Below, in pieces: positions 14,538-24,729 of a stretch of DNA of 64,000 nucleotides (position 1 is the stretch's first letter; every line of letters begins with the position of its first letter). Position numbers and translations under genes: made by a program. The notes under the pieces are model-generated. The model was not told where the DNA came from, did not search any database, and was given only the letters and a program-made list of their open reading frames with translations. The stretch comes from Peptococcaceae bacterium CEB3 (GTDB lineage Bacteria > Bacillota > Desulfitobacteriia > Desulfitobacteriales > Desulfitobacteriaceae): contig LDXJ01000058.1 in assembly GCA_001029295.1 (NCBI GenBank), positions 152,655-216,654 on the forward strand, given 5' to 3'.

Positions 14538-14921
14538 ATGAAGGAAATTGTGGCTTTTGTACGCCGGCATCAAGTGCCGGCCACCAAAAAGGCCCTGGAA
14601 GACGCCAACTTCCCGGCCCTGACGCTTCAAAGTGTGGAAGGGCGGGGAAAACAAGGGGGTATCGGCGGTTGGGCAGCCGAAATCGATCCTGAACTCAATG
14701 GAGTCCTCCCGGCGGGAATAGCCTGTGAAGCCCGCATCAGTTGGATTCCCAAAAGGATGTTGACCTTGGCAGTGCAAGACGAGGAAGTCCAACGGGCCGT
14801 GCAGATCATCATCAGCGCCAATCAGACAGGGCATATGGGCGACGGCAAAATCTTTGTCTGTCCGCTGGCAGATACACTCAGGGTGCGCACGGGCGAAAAC
14901 GGCCCGGCTGCAGTGACTTGA
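14538..14921 (+). CDS. nifI2: Nitrogenase PII-like regulator NifI2
   Basis: 127 residues. PII fold with MKEIVAFVRRHQVPATKKAL, a long variable T-loop (GRGKQGGIGGWAAEI to ISWIPKRMLTLAVQDEEV), and TGHMGDGKIFVCPLADTLRV at the end. It is the partner of NifI1 in ammonia/2-oxoglutarate-dependent control of NifDK. It starts 47 bp after nifI1 with AAAGGAG upstream, and nifH follows after 92 bp of AG-rich spacer. Confidence 0.95.
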   Translation: MKEIVAFVRRHQVPATKKALEDANFPALTLQSVEGRGKQGGIGGWAAEIDPELNGVLPAGIACEARISWIPKRMLTLAVQDEEVQRAVQIIISANQTGHMGDGKIFVCPLADTLRVRTGENGPAAVT

Positions 14922-14926
14922 TCTGA

Positions 14927-15841
<915 letters not shown>

Positions 15842-15969
15842 ACCGTCCCGCGGACAGAGCAAAACGAAGAGAAAGGCGAACCGTGAAGCGAGGAGCAAAG
15901 GTGAACACGTAAGCAAAGAGAACATGTAAGCCAAGGGCAAAGGCGAGAGAAAGGAGCGGATCAAGCGCT
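15842..15969 (+). other. Purine-rich repetitive spacer between nifH and nifD
   Basis: The spacer has many NAG triplets and an imperfect direct repeat (GAACACGTAAGCAAAG, then GAACATGTAAGCCAAG, about 18 bp apart). It is non-coding and lies inside the nif transcript, so it might be an RNA-processing, protein-binding or slippage region. No stable hairpin is evident. Confidence 0.5.
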
Positions 15970-17445
15970 ATGGAAAATACGGGGCCCGCCGCGGTCGCAC
16001 AGATTGAGCTCAGTCAAAAAGCCGTGGAAGAAGTCTTAAACCTCTATCCGGAAAAAGCCCGCAAGAACCGGAGTCAGCACTTGACGGTCAAAGACGGGGA
16101 TTGTGCCGGCTGCCAACTCAAATCCAATGTCAAATCCGTACCGGGAGTCATGACATCTCGGGGTTGTGCCTACGCCGGTTCCAAAGGAGTGGTCTGGGGC
16201 CCGGTCAAAGACGTCATTCACCTCTCCCACGGACCGGTGGGCTGCGGCTATTACTCCTGGGCCACACGCCGCAACTTGGCGGAAGGAACCATCGGTTGGG
16301 ATAATTTTGTTCCTTTCCAATTTACTTCCGATTTTCAGGAAAATGACATCGTCTACGGCGGAGACAAAAAGCTGGAGCGCATCCTGCGCGAAATCGCACA
16401 ACTCTTTCCCCGGGCGCAGGGAATATCCATCCAGTCGGAATGTCCGGTGGGCCTGATCGGCGACGACATTGAGAGCGTCGCCCGCCGCCTGGCCAAAGAA
16501 CTCGGACTGCCGATCATTCCTGTGCGCTGTGAGGGGTTTCGCGGCATCAGCCAATCCCTGGGCCACCACATTGCCAATGACAGCATCCGGGATCACGTCC
16601 TGGCTAAGAAACAGGGAGAGCCCCCCGGCCCCTATGACGTCGGTCTCATCGGGGATTACAACATCGGCGGCGACGCTTGGGCTACTAAGAAGCTTCTGGA
16701 AGAGAGCGGCCTCAAGGTCCGCCATGTCTGGACCGGGGATTCCAGCTTGGAAATGCTGCAAACCGGTCACCGGGTCCAATTAAACCTCATTCACTGTTAC
16801 CGCAGCATGAACTATATCGCCCGCCATATGGAAGAAACCTACGGTATCCCTTGGCTGGAAGTGAATTTTTTCGGCCCCACCAAGATCAGGGAATCCCTGC
16901 GGCAAATCGCCGCCCGCTTTGACCGGACGATCCAAGAGCGAGCGGAAGAGGTCATCGCCAAACATGAACCGGAAATGTCCCGAATCATTGCGGCCTACCG
17001 TCCCCGCCTTGAGGGGAAAAAGGTGCTCCTCTACGTAGGGGGGCTGCGCCCCCGCCACATCATCGGGGCGTACGAAGACCTTGGGATGCAAGTCATCGGC
17101 ACCGGCTACGAATTTGCCCACGGGGATGACTACGAGCGAACTGTTCCCAGAGTACAGGATGGCACCCTGATTTACGACGATCTGAGCGCTTTCGAGATGG
17201 AAAACTTCGTGGACGGCCTGCGCCCGGATTTGGTCGGCGCCGGCATTAAAGAAAAATACGTCATCGAAAAAATGGGCATCCCCTTCCGCCAGATGCATTC
17301 CTGGGATTACTCCGGGCCCTACCACGGGTATGAAGGATTTCCGATTTTTGCCCGGGACATGGACATGGCAATCAACAGCCCGGTCTGGTCCCTGCTCGCA
17401 AGCCCTTGGGGAGAGAAACTGGTCGACAAAAACCGACTTGACTGA
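15970..17445 (+). CDS. nifD: Nitrogenase molybdenum-iron protein alpha chain NifD
   Basis: 491 residues. P-cluster Cys at ~66 (SRGCAYAG), ~92 ([10 protein letters not shown]) and ~158 ([11 protein letters not shown]). The FeMo-cofactor Cys lies in [13 protein letters not shown] and the cofactor His in the [15 protein letters not shown] block. It forms the N2-reducing heterotetramer with NifK. The N-terminus carries an extra CAGC motif at 45-48. The ribosome binding site AAAGGAG is 13 bases from ATG, rather far, but family alignment supports this start. nifK begins 13 bp after the stop. Confidence 0.97.
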   Translation: MENTGPAAVAQIELSQKAVEEVLNLYPEKARKNRSQHLTVKDGDCAGCQLKSNVKSVPGVMTSRGCAYAGSKGVVWGPVKDVIHLSHGPVGCGYYSWATRRNLAEGTIGWDNFVPFQFTSDFQENDIVYGGDKKLERILREIAQLFPRAQGISIQSECPVGLIGDDIESVARRLAKELGLPIIPVRCEGFRGISQSLGHHIANDSIRDHVLAKKQGEPPGPYDVGLIGDYNIGGDAWATKKLLEESGLKVRHVWTGDSSLEMLQTGHRVQLNLIHCYRSMNYIARHMEETYGIPWLEVNFFGPTKIRESLRQIAARFDRTIQERAEEVIAKHEPEMSRIIAAYRPRLEGKKVLLYVGGLRPRHIIGAYEDLGMQVIGTGYEFAHGDDYERTVPRVQDGTLIYDDLSAFEMENFVDGLRPDLVGAGIKEKYVIEKMGIPFRQMHSWDYSGPYHGYEGFPIFARDMDMAINSPVWSLLASPWGEKLVDKNRLD

Positions 17446-17458
17446 GGAGGTGTAAGTC

Positions 17459-18877
17459 ATGAGTATTCCGGCCCCGCTCACCGCTGATTGGCTGAAAACC
17501 GAAGAATACAGGGAACTGAATTTTGCCCGCCGCGACTTGGTCATCAATCCGGCTAAAGCCTGCCAGCCTCTGGGGGCCCTCGTCTGCGCCCTGGGGTTCG
17601 ACGGCTGCCTGCCGTTTATTCACGGTTCTCAGGGCTGTGCCGCCTATTTCCGCAACAGTCTTTCCCGTCATTACCGGGAGCCGATCTCGGCCGTCTCCGA
17701 TTCTATGACAGAGGACGCCGCCGTATTTGGCGGGCAGAACAACCTCATTGAAGGGCTCAGAAATGCCCATACCCTTTACAAACCGAAGATGATGGCCATC
17801 TTCACGACCTGCATGGCCGAGGTGATCGGGGATGACATCAAAGCCTACCTGGAAAATGCCCGCAAACAAAACGCCCTGCCGGAAGATTTCCCGGTAGCCC
17901 TGGCCCATACACCCAGCTTTAAAGGGTCTCACATCACGGGCTATGACAATATGCTTAAAGGTTTCTTGGAAACTTTAGCCGAACCCCGCCGCCACTCCAC
18001 TCATCTCAGGCTCTATGTTGTGCCCGGCTTTGACCCCTACCCGGCCAACCTGCGGGAATACAAGCGCCTCCTGAACTACCTGGGGGTGACCTATACTCTA
18101 ATGCCGGATTACAGTGATGTCGTGGACGCTCCCAACACCGGCGAGTTCAAGATGTTTCCCGGTGGGACCCCTTTCTCCGCTTTGCGTGAAGCGCTCAACG
18201 CATCCGGTTATCTCTTCCTCCAGACCTATTCCACTCAGGCCAGCTTGAAATTCGTTAAAAACGTACAAAAGATCCCTACGGAAGCCGTGCCCATCCCTTT
18301 GGGCATCCGTAACACAGATCGTTTCCTGACGACGGTTGCCGACATGACCGGCCGGAGGATCCCGGCGGAAATTACTGCCGAACGGGGACGCGCCCTTGAT
18401 GCGGCCACAGACGCTCACCCCTATCTACACGGCAAACGCTTTGCCCTTTTCGGAGACCCTGATATTCTCCTCGGGCTAACGTCTTTCCTTCTGGAAATGG
18501 GAGGAGTGCCTGTGCATATCCTCTCCAGCAACGGCAGTCAGGCTTTTGCCAAAGAAATGGAGGACCTCCTGCACGCCAGTCCCTACGGCCGGGAAGGAAA
18601 AGTCTATGTCGGCAAAGATCTCTGGCACTTGCGCTCTCTCCTCCTCAGCGAACCGGTCGATATGCTGCTCGGGGATTCGCACGGCAAATACGCGGCCCGT
18701 GACGCCGGAATTCCCCTGGTGCGGGTCGGATTTCCGGTGACGGACCGGGTTAACGTGCACCGTTACCCGATTGTGGGTTATGCCGGGGTCATCAACCTAA
18801 TCAGCCTGATTGCCAACACTTTCCTGGAGGATAAAGATCGGAACGCCGATGAGGCGCACTTCGAGCTCTTGCGTTAA
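17459..18877 (+). CDS. nifK: Nitrogenase molybdenum-iron protein beta chain NifK
   Basis: 472 residues. P-cluster Cys lie in NPAKACQPLGALVCALGFDG, in HGSQGCAAYFRN and in FTTCMAEVIGDD. The C-terminal block DSHGKYAARDAGIPLVRVGF is typical of NifK. It pairs with NifD to hold the P-cluster. It lacks the long N-terminal extension of proteobacterial NifK, as in other Firmicutes. ATG 17459 follows GAGGAGGTG. A 173-bp gap follows before nifE. Confidence 0.97.
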   Translation: MSIPAPLTADWLKTEEYRELNFARRDLVINPAKACQPLGALVCALGFDGCLPFIHGSQGCAAYFRNSLSRHYREPISAVSDSMTEDAAVFGGQNNLIEGLRNAHTLYKPKMMAIFTTCMAEVIGDDIKAYLENARKQNALPEDFPVALAHTPSFKGSHITGYDNMLKGFLETLAEPRRHSTHLRLYVVPGFDPYPANLREYKRLLNYLGVTYTLMPDYSDVVDAPNTGEFKMFPGGTPFSALREALNASGYLFLQTYSTQASLKFVKNVQKIPTEAVPIPLGIRNTDRFLTTVADMTGRRIPAEITAERGRALDAATDAHPYLHGKRFALFGDPDILLGLTSFLLEMGGVPVHILSSNGSQAFAKEMEDLLHASPYGREGKVYVGKDLWHLRSLLLSEPVDMLLGDSHGKYAARDAGIPLVRVGFPVTDRVNVHRYPIVGYAGVINLISLIANTFLEDKDRNADEAHFELLR

Positions 18878-19050
18878 CCGCGGCGGCAAGGGCAACAGAG
18901 AAAACGCGGGCCAACCTCGAACCTTCATAATAAGTGACAGGTCCCCTACAGGATATTGAAAAACGATCTCCGCAAAGAATTTTGCCACCGGAGGAGATCC
19001 GCCTGGCATAATTCGGCACGTGATGAGTGAATGAAAGGGGGGTCCACCCC

Positions 19051-20430
19051 ATGTACGTCCAATTGGACCAGTCGGAACCAAAAGACTTCTGCTCCTCGCC
19101 GTTACCCGGAAACCCCCTGCTGTGCCGGAGAGCCCTTCCGGGCGAGGGGGCGGAACGGAGTTGCGCCTTTGACGGAGCACGGGTCGTCCTTATGCCGGTG
19201 ACCGACGCGGCCCATCTGATTCACGGTCCCATTGCCTGTGCCGGCAATTCCTGGGATAACCGGGGAGCCCTCTCCACCGGCTCCCAACTATACCGCCGGG
19301 GCTTTACCACGGATTTAGGAGAAAATGATGTCGTCTATGGTGGAGAGGAAAAACTCTATCAGGCCATCTTGGAAATCTCCGCCAAGCACCGGCCGCAGGC
19401 GATTTTCGTTTACAGTACCTGTGTCTCCGCTCTCATCGGGGATGATATAGCCGGAGTGTGTGCCAGGGCCCGGAAAAAAGTCTCCGTTCCCGTCATCCCG
19501 GTCGACGCTCCGGGTTTCTTGGGGGACAAGAACATCGGCAACCGCATAGCCGGTGAGACGCTTTGGCAACACGTGATTGGCAGCCGGAATGCCGGCGCTC
19601 CGAAAATACCCCGTTCCATTAATTTGATCGGAGAATACAACATCGCCGGGGACCTCGGGGGCATCCTGCCGGATTTAACGAAACTGGGAATTAAGCTGCA
19701 GACAGCGATTACAGGGGATGCCCGTTATACCGATTTAACCCAAGCCCACCGAGCCGCTCTCAATGTCCTGGTCTGCTCCAAGAGTCTGACCAACCTCGCC
19801 TGTTCTTTGGAACAGCAATGGCAAACTCCTTATATTGAGGCCTCGTTTTACGGCATTGAGGACACCTCCCGGGCCTTGCGCAACATCGCGCGCGGTTTGG
19901 CCGACCGGGGTTTGTCAGGCTGGACTGAGGAATATATCCTCCGCCAAGAGAGAGAAACCCGGCAGGCTATCGCCCCCTACCGGGAGCGCCTGCAAGGCAA
20001 AAGTGCCGTTCTGTTTACGGGAGGGGTGAAAACATGGTCCATGGTTTCTGCTTTAACCGAACTCGGGATTACCATTCTGGCCGGAGGGACGCAGAATTCC
20101 ACGCCTGCGGATTTCGAACGGATGAAGGCCCGGCTGGATCCGGCAGCCCGGATTATCGAGGACACCAGTGCCGCCGGATTTTTGACCTTGATCCGCGAGA
20201 AGAAGCCCGATTTACTCGTCGCCGGAGGCAAGATCAAGTACTTGGCCCATAAAATGCGCCTGCCGTTTCTGGATATCAATCACGGGCGGAAACGTCCTTA
20301 TGCCGGGTACCCGGGAATGATAACCCTGGCGGAAGCGATAGCCCGAACCGTTTTCAGTCCTGTCTGGGATCTCACTCGCCGGCCCTATCCACCCGCCCGC
20401 GGCGGCGAAGGAGGAAACGAAGATGTCTAA
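19051..20430 (+). CDS. nifE: FeMo-cofactor scaffold NifE
   Basis: 459 residues, a NifD paralog. Retained Cys lie in LLCRRALPGEG, HGPIACAGNSWDNRG and YSTCVSALIGDD, with GEYNIAGDLGG and PFLDINHGRKRPYAGY further on. With NifN it holds the NifB-co precursor during FeMo-co maturation. The ATG at 19051 follows AAAGGGGGG at eight bases; an upstream GTG at 19027 precedes that site. It overlaps nifN by 8 bp. Confidence 0.95.
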   Translation: MYVQLDQSEPKDFCSSPLPGNPLLCRRALPGEGAERSCAFDGARVVLMPVTDAAHLIHGPIACAGNSWDNRGALSTGSQLYRRGFTTDLGENDVVYGGEEKLYQAILEISAKHRPQAIFVYSTCVSALIGDDIAGVCARARKKVSVPVIPVDAPGFLGDKNIGNRIAGETLWQHVIGSRNAGAPKIPRSINLIGEYNIAGDLGGILPDLTKLGIKLQTAITGDARYTDLTQAHRAALNVLVCSKSLTNLACSLEQQWQTPYIEASFYGIEDTSRALRNIARGLADRGLSGWTEEYILRQERETRQAIAPYRERLQGKSAVLFTGGVKTWSMVSALTELGITILAGGTQNSTPADFERMKARLDPAARIIEDTSAAGFLTLIREKKPDLLVAGGKIKYLAHKMRLPFLDINHGRKRPYAGYPGMITLAEAIARTVFSPVWDLTRRPYPPARGGEGGNEDV

Positions 20431-21955
20431 CGAAGACCGTCACGCCGAAAGTCCTCACCCTAAAGGCTGCTACACTGAAGTTCCCCACACTGAAGGATGC
20501 CCCACCGAACTTCCCCATTCCGAACGCCATTACCAGGGAAACCCGCAAAAAAACAGCCCCTCTCTGGGAGCAACTCTGGCCTTTCTGGGCATGAACGGCA
20601 TGCTGGCCCTCCTGCACGGCTCCCAAGGGTGCTCCACTTTCATCCGCCTGCAACTCTCCCGGCATTTCCAAGAACCCATCCCTCTGAACTCCACCGCCAT
20701 GACTGAGGAAAATCTCGTTTTTGGCGGCTGGGAACAGCTTCAGAAAGGGATCATCAAAGCCGTTGAAAAATTCCACCCGGAGATTGTGGGTGTCATGAGT
20801 TCAGGTCTCAGTGAAACAATGGGCGAGGATATGGCCTCCGCCCTGCGGACTTTGCGCAGAGAACGGCCGGAACTGGCCGGAGTACCGGTTGTGACTGTCA
20901 GTACCCCGGACTATATAGGGTCCATGCAAGAGGGCTACCGCCTAGCGGTGACCGCTCTGCTCGCTGCTTTCCGGCCGAAAGAGCCGGAGACGCAAGGAAC
21001 GGAGACAGAAAGGGTGGAGACAGAAGACCAAGCAGATGAACCTGCCCCGGAAATCAGAGACCAGGGATCAGATGCCAAAAGTCAGAGATCAAAGACCGGA
21101 GGCCGGAGTGAAGGTACTCTTACCTCCGCCCTTTCCCGGGAAACCACCCTCATCCCGGAAGTAATTCTTCTACCCGGCTGTCACCTGACTCCCGCCGACG
21201 TGGAGGAGTTGAAAGAAACCGTCTCTCTCTTTGGCCTGCGTCCGCTCGTCCTGCCGGACCTGTCCACCTCCTTGGACGGGCACCTGGAATCTGAGCCCAG
21301 TCCCATTGTCCAAGGAGGAGCCACACTCTCGCGTCTGAAACGTCTGCCCCAGGCTGTGGCTGTCTTTTCCTTTGGCTTGAGCATGGCTCAACCGGGAGAT
21401 TATCTCCGGGAAGCCTATGGAATTCCCCATTATCCCATCCCTTCCCTGACAGGGTTGGAGGCTACCGATCGCTTCTTGCTGACCCTGGCCTCTTTAAGCG
21501 GGCAACCGGTACCGGAATCACTGCTGCGGCAAAGAAGCCGCCTACTGGATACGCTGACCGATTATCACGACCGTCTGGCAGGCCTGCGGGCGGCCTTGGC
21601 TTTGGAATCGGACCTGTTATATTCTCTGAGTTTAGCCCTGGCCGAAACCGGAGCCAAGATCTCTTTGGCCTTGGCGGCCACCCCCGAGGGTGCAAAGAAT
21701 TTCCCGGCCACAATCCCCTTCCGGGTGGGAGATTTAGAGGACCTGGAGGACTTGGGTAACATGGGTGATCAAAAGTCCTTCAATCTGATCATCGCCAACT
21801 CCAACGGACGTCAAGCGGCAAAACTCCTGGAATGCCCCCACCTGCGGGCCGGATTGCCGGTCTTTGACCGCGCCGGCTACCCTCAAAAGGTCTGGATCGG
21901 ATATAGGGGCAGCCAAAGTTTCTTCTTTGATGTTTTAAATGTCATGGCTGGATAG
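20423..21955 (+). CDS. nifN: FeMo-cofactor scaffold NifN with unusual repeats
   Basis: 510 residues, longer than the usual ~430-460. The core is NifK-like (LGATLAFLGMNGMLALLHGS, QGCSTFIRLQLSRHF, SSGLSETMGEDM). Two parts are odd. Residues ~10-36 form a repeat with Cys, His and Pro every five residues. Residues ~188-238 are a charged low-complexity linker encoded by a perfect 7-bp period repeat (21055-21099). Both sit outside conserved blocks, so scaffold function with NifE is likely kept. Translation is coupled to nifE by an 8-bp overlap. Confidence 0.9.
   Translation: MSNEDRHAESPHPKGCYTEVPHTEGCPTELPHSERHYQGNPQKNSPSLGATLAFLGMNGMLALLHGSQGCSTFIRLQLSRHFQEPIPLNSTAMTEENLVFGGWEQLQKGIIKAVEKFHPEIVGVMSSGLSETMGEDMASALRTLRRERPELAGVPVVTVSTPDYIGSMQEGYRLAVTALLAAFRPKEPETQGTETERVETEDQADEPAPEIRDQGSDAKSQRSKTGGRSEGTLTSALSRETTLIPEVILLPGCHLTPADVEELKETVSLFGLRPLVLPDLSTSLDGHLESEPSPIVQGGATLSRLKRLPQAVAVFSFGLSMAQPGDYLREAYGIPHYPIPSLTGLEATDRFLLTLASLSGQPVPESLLRQRSRLLDTLTDYHDRLAGLRAALALESDLLYSLSLALAETGAKISLALAATPEGAKNFPATIPFRVGDLEDLEDLGNMGDQKSFNLIIANSNGRQAAKLLECPHLRAGLPVFDRAGYPQKVWIGYRGSQSFFFDVLNVMAG
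21055..21103 (+). repeat. Heptad CAG repeat inside nifN
   Basis: CAG, CAG, CAG, CAA, CAG, CAA and CGG start at 21055, 21062, 21069, 21076, 21083, 21090 and 21097: an exact 7-nt period in frame-shifting phase, coding a Ser/Asp/Arg-rich linker. The NAG-N4 spacing equals that of the resB leader array. Confidence 0.85.
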
Positions 21956-21991
21956 GGAATAAAGCTTGTTTTATTGAGGGAGGAATGTCTC

Positions 21992-22402
21992 ATGATTCGC
22001 GTTGCGTTTTGCAGTCAAAACGGACAGTATGTCGATGCTCATTTTGCCTCCTGCCCTCATCTTTTTGTTTATGAGATCGGGGTCCGGGGCGCCAGGCCGT
22101 TAGAAAAAATCAGCTTTTCCGAAGCGGAACAAGGGGAAGAGGACCGGGTTGCCCGACGCCTGCAGGCCCTGCGGGGGTGTTCCTTTCTCTATTGCCGCCA
22201 AATCGGGGGCCCGGCGGCGGCCCGCTTAGTGCAGAGCGGTATCTATCCCCTGAAAGCTGAAGCAGAGACCACGATCGCCGCAGCGAGCAACCGTTTGGAA
22301 AAGCTTTTGCAGACAAACCCACCTCCCTGGCTGAAAAAGCAGATGTTCCGGAAACCGATCCCCGAGCAAAGTGATGTTAAAGGAGGCTCCGCACATGGAT
22401 AG
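21992..22402 (+). CDS. nifX: NifX-like FeMo-cofactor carrier protein
   Basis: 136 residues of the dinitrogenase iron-molybdenum cofactor family: RVAFCSQNGQYVDAHFASCP (metal-cluster region) and an alpha/beta fold with SFLYCRQIGGPAAARLVQSG. NifX binds NifB-co or FeMo-co precursors between NifB and NifEN. The ATG at 21992 follows GAGGGAGGA; a start at 21974 would overlap that site. It overlaps nifB by 8 bp. The ferredoxin gene found here in heliobacteria is missing. Confidence 0.9.
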   Translation: MIRVAFCSQNGQYVDAHFASCPHLFVYEIGVRGARPLEKISFSEAEQGEEDRVARRLQALRGCSFLYCRQIGGPAAARLVQSGIYPLKAEAETTIAAASNRLEKLLQTNPPPWLKKQMFRKPIPEQSDVKGGSAHG

Positions 22403-23240
22403 CCATTGTCCGGAGGCCGGAAGCGGAATTTGCACCGCCACGCCTGAGCCAACAGAGCATCCTTGTTTTTCCCCGGACGGACACGGCCGGGCCGGGCGGA
22501 TTCACCTGGCTGTAGCCCCGGAATGCAATATTTCCTGCAACTACTGTGTGCGCAAATATGATTGTGCGAATGAGTCCCGCCCCGGAGTGACCAGCAAAGT
22601 TATCGGGGCTGAGGAAGCCATGCGGGTGGTACAAGGCGCAAAACTCTCTTCCTTGGGAGCGTATCTGCATGTGATCGGCATTGCCGGCCCCGGCGAGCCG
22701 CTCGCCAATCGGGAAACTTTTGCCACTTTGGCACTGCTGCAACAAAAGTTTCCTGACATGAAACGCTGTCTGAGCAGCAACGGCCTCCTCTTACCCGAGA
22801 AACTGCCCGAACTCCTGACCCTGGGCGTATCTCATGTCACGGTGACACTCAATACGCTGGACACGTCGTCCGCCCTACAGATTTACAGCTATGTACGCTG
22901 GCGCGGACAGACCCTCATCGGCCGACCGGCAGTCACTTTGCTTCTGGAAAATCAGCTGCTGGGAATTGAACAAGCGGTCCGGGCCGGGCTCCACGTCAAA
23001 GTCAACACCGTGGTGATTCCCGGAATCAATGACGATAAGCTCACGGCCCTGGCCCGGGAGATGAAGCAAAGAGGGGTGGAAATTCATAACCTTCTCCCCC
23101 TCATCCCCCAAGGAAAGTTTGCCTGGCGCCCGGCGCCTCGTCCCGCCGATATGCACACTTACCGGCGAGAATTGGGCCGTGTTCTTCCCCAGATGAGCCA
23201 CTGCCGGCAATGCCGGGCCGATGCCATCGGTTTGGTCTAG
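22395..23240 (+). CDS. nifB: Radical SAM FeMo-cofactor core synthase NifB
   Basis: 281 residues. Radical SAM Cys at 44, 48 and 51 (CNISCNYC), followed by VRKYDCANESRPGVTS, GIAGPGEPLANRETF and a C-terminal MSHCRQCRADAIGLV with further cluster Cys. It fuses 4Fe-4S units and inserts carbide to make NifB-co. It is the short form without a fused NifX domain, consistent with a separate nifX. The ATG at 22395 follows AAAGGAGG; an upstream GTG at 22371 precedes that site. Confidence 0.96.
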   Translation: MDSHCPEAGSGICTATPEPTEHPCFSPDGHGRAGRIHLAVAPECNISCNYCVRKYDCANESRPGVTSKVIGAEEAMRVVQGAKLSSLGAYLHVIGIAGPGEPLANRETFATLALLQQKFPDMKRCLSSNGLLLPEKLPELLTLGVSHVTVTLNTLDTSSALQIYSYVRWRGQTLIGRPAVTLLLENQLLGIEQAVRAGLHVKVNTVVIPGINDDKLTALAREMKQRGVEIHNLLPLIPQGKFAWRPAPRPADMHTYRRELGRVLPQMSHCRQCRADAIGLV

Positions 23241-23341
23241 CGGCTGGCTTCGGCTGTGGTTTCGGCTGTCCGCCGGACAGTCACGGACCGACCCCTTTTT
23301 GAAAATGACAGCATCCGATTAAAGCTGGGCAGGTGAAAGTG

Positions 23342-24463
23342 ATGAATGACCATATCATGCTGTGTGACACGACCTTGCGGGATGGGGAGCAAACTCCGGG
23401 AGTAGCCTTCACCTATGCCGAAAGGGAAATGATCGCCCGTGTTCTTACGGATGCCGGTATTGATGAGTTGGAAATTGGCGTTCCGGCTTTGGGAACGGAC
23501 GAGGTAGACGTTATCCAACAACTGGTTTCTCTGCGCTTACCCGTACGCATGCTCACTTGGAACCGGGCGGTAAAAGCCGATCTGGAAGCCAGTTTCCGCA
23601 CCGGCTGCGCCGGGGTGGCCGTCTCCGTTCCGGTCTCAGAACAGCAGATGAGCCGCAAATTGAAAAAGAGTCCCGCCTGGGTGGTGGAACAGATGGGACA
23701 ATGCGTTGTACAGGCCAAACAGAACGCGGATTACGTTTGTGTGGGCTTGGAAGACGCCAGCCGGGCTTCTGCGGATTTTCTGATCAAGGTTTGCCGGGAG
23801 GCGGAAAAACTGGGGGTGAACAGAATCCGGCTGGCCGATACGCTCGGCATCCTGACGCCTCTGGAACTCGCCAACCGCTTGAGCGGCCTGCCGTCAGAAC
23901 TCAGCATTCCCCTGGAGTTTCATGCTCACAATGATTTGGGCCTGGCCACAGCCAATGCCGTAACCGCGGTTCAATGCGGCTTCCGGGCTGTCAGCGTCAC
24001 GGTGGGAGGCTTGGGAGAAAGGGCCGGTAACGCCGCTCTGGAAGAAGTGGCTGTCATCTTAAAACAGATGTTACAAAGGAAGGTCCGCTTCGATCTCCGT
24101 CGCTTGGGAACGATCTGTTTTATGCTCAGCCTGGCGACTCACCGCGAAATTCAAAGAAATAAGCCCATTTCCGGGCAAGACGTTTTCACGCATACGTCTT
24201 CCCTGCACATTGATGGCATAAAAAAAGATCCTGCCAACTACGAACCTTTTCCCCCGGAAACAGTATCGCGCCGGCATTCCCTGGCCCTCGGCAAATATTC
24301 AGGGGTCAAGACTTTAAACCAGTTGCTGGAGCAAAACGACATCTTTTTGGATAACGAACAAATCGACGAGACGATCAAGAAAGTGAGAGTTCTGAGCACG
24401 CATTTGAAAAGGCCGCTGCAGCCACAGGACATTATCGGGAAATGTTGCCAGGTTAAGCAGTAA
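23342..24463 (+). CDS. nifV: Homocitrate synthase NifV
   Basis: 373 residues of the HMGL/isopropylmalate synthase family: CDTTLRDGEQTPGVAF at the N-terminus, the divalent-metal HAHNDLGLATANA block and GGLGERAGNAALEE. It condenses acetyl-CoA and 2-oxoglutarate to homocitrate, the organic ligand of FeMo-co. The ATG at 23342 follows a weak CAGGTG; GTG 23333 is possible. It ends the cluster. A hairpin AGCGGCG/CGCCGCT at 24513-24530 follows, without a T-tract. Confidence 0.95.
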   Translation: MNDHIMLCDTTLRDGEQTPGVAFTYAEREMIARVLTDAGIDELEIGVPALGTDEVDVIQQLVSLRLPVRMLTWNRAVKADLEASFRTGCAGVAVSVPVSEQQMSRKLKKSPAWVVEQMGQCVVQAKQNADYVCVGLEDASRASADFLIKVCREAEKLGVNRIRLADTLGILTPLELANRLSGLPSELSIPLEFHAHNDLGLATANAVTAVQCGFRAVSVTVGGLGERAGNAALEEVAVILKQMLQRKVRFDLRRLGTICFMLSLATHREIQRNKPISGQDVFTHTSSLHIDGIKKDPANYEPFPPETVSRRHSLALGKYSGVKTLNQLLEQNDIFLDNEQIDETIKKVRVLSTHLKRPLQPQDIIGKCCQVKQ

Positions 24464-24729
24464 GATGCCTCCCCCTTTAACTACTGATGTCTTGGCCATT
24501 CCCGACCATTGCAGCGGCGCTGCGCCGCTATGTCTCCCCATCGTCTCTTGCCCCCGTTGTCGGGCAGATCTTGCAAAGACTCAAACATGGCTATCCCCGT
24601 AAAGGAGAGAAGGTGCAAAAAAAGGAAACCCCGGTCGGTCGAAAAAAGAAGGAATCCGTAAACCGAAAGTCGAATGCCTAAGACAACAAGATCGCCGGAC
24701 AGACACGGCGTGCAAACGAGGTGTCTTTG

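Noticed and set aside
24487..24681. 64-residue ORF after nifV
   Set aside because: No ribosome binding site, biased composition and a hairpin inside it; likely non-coding.
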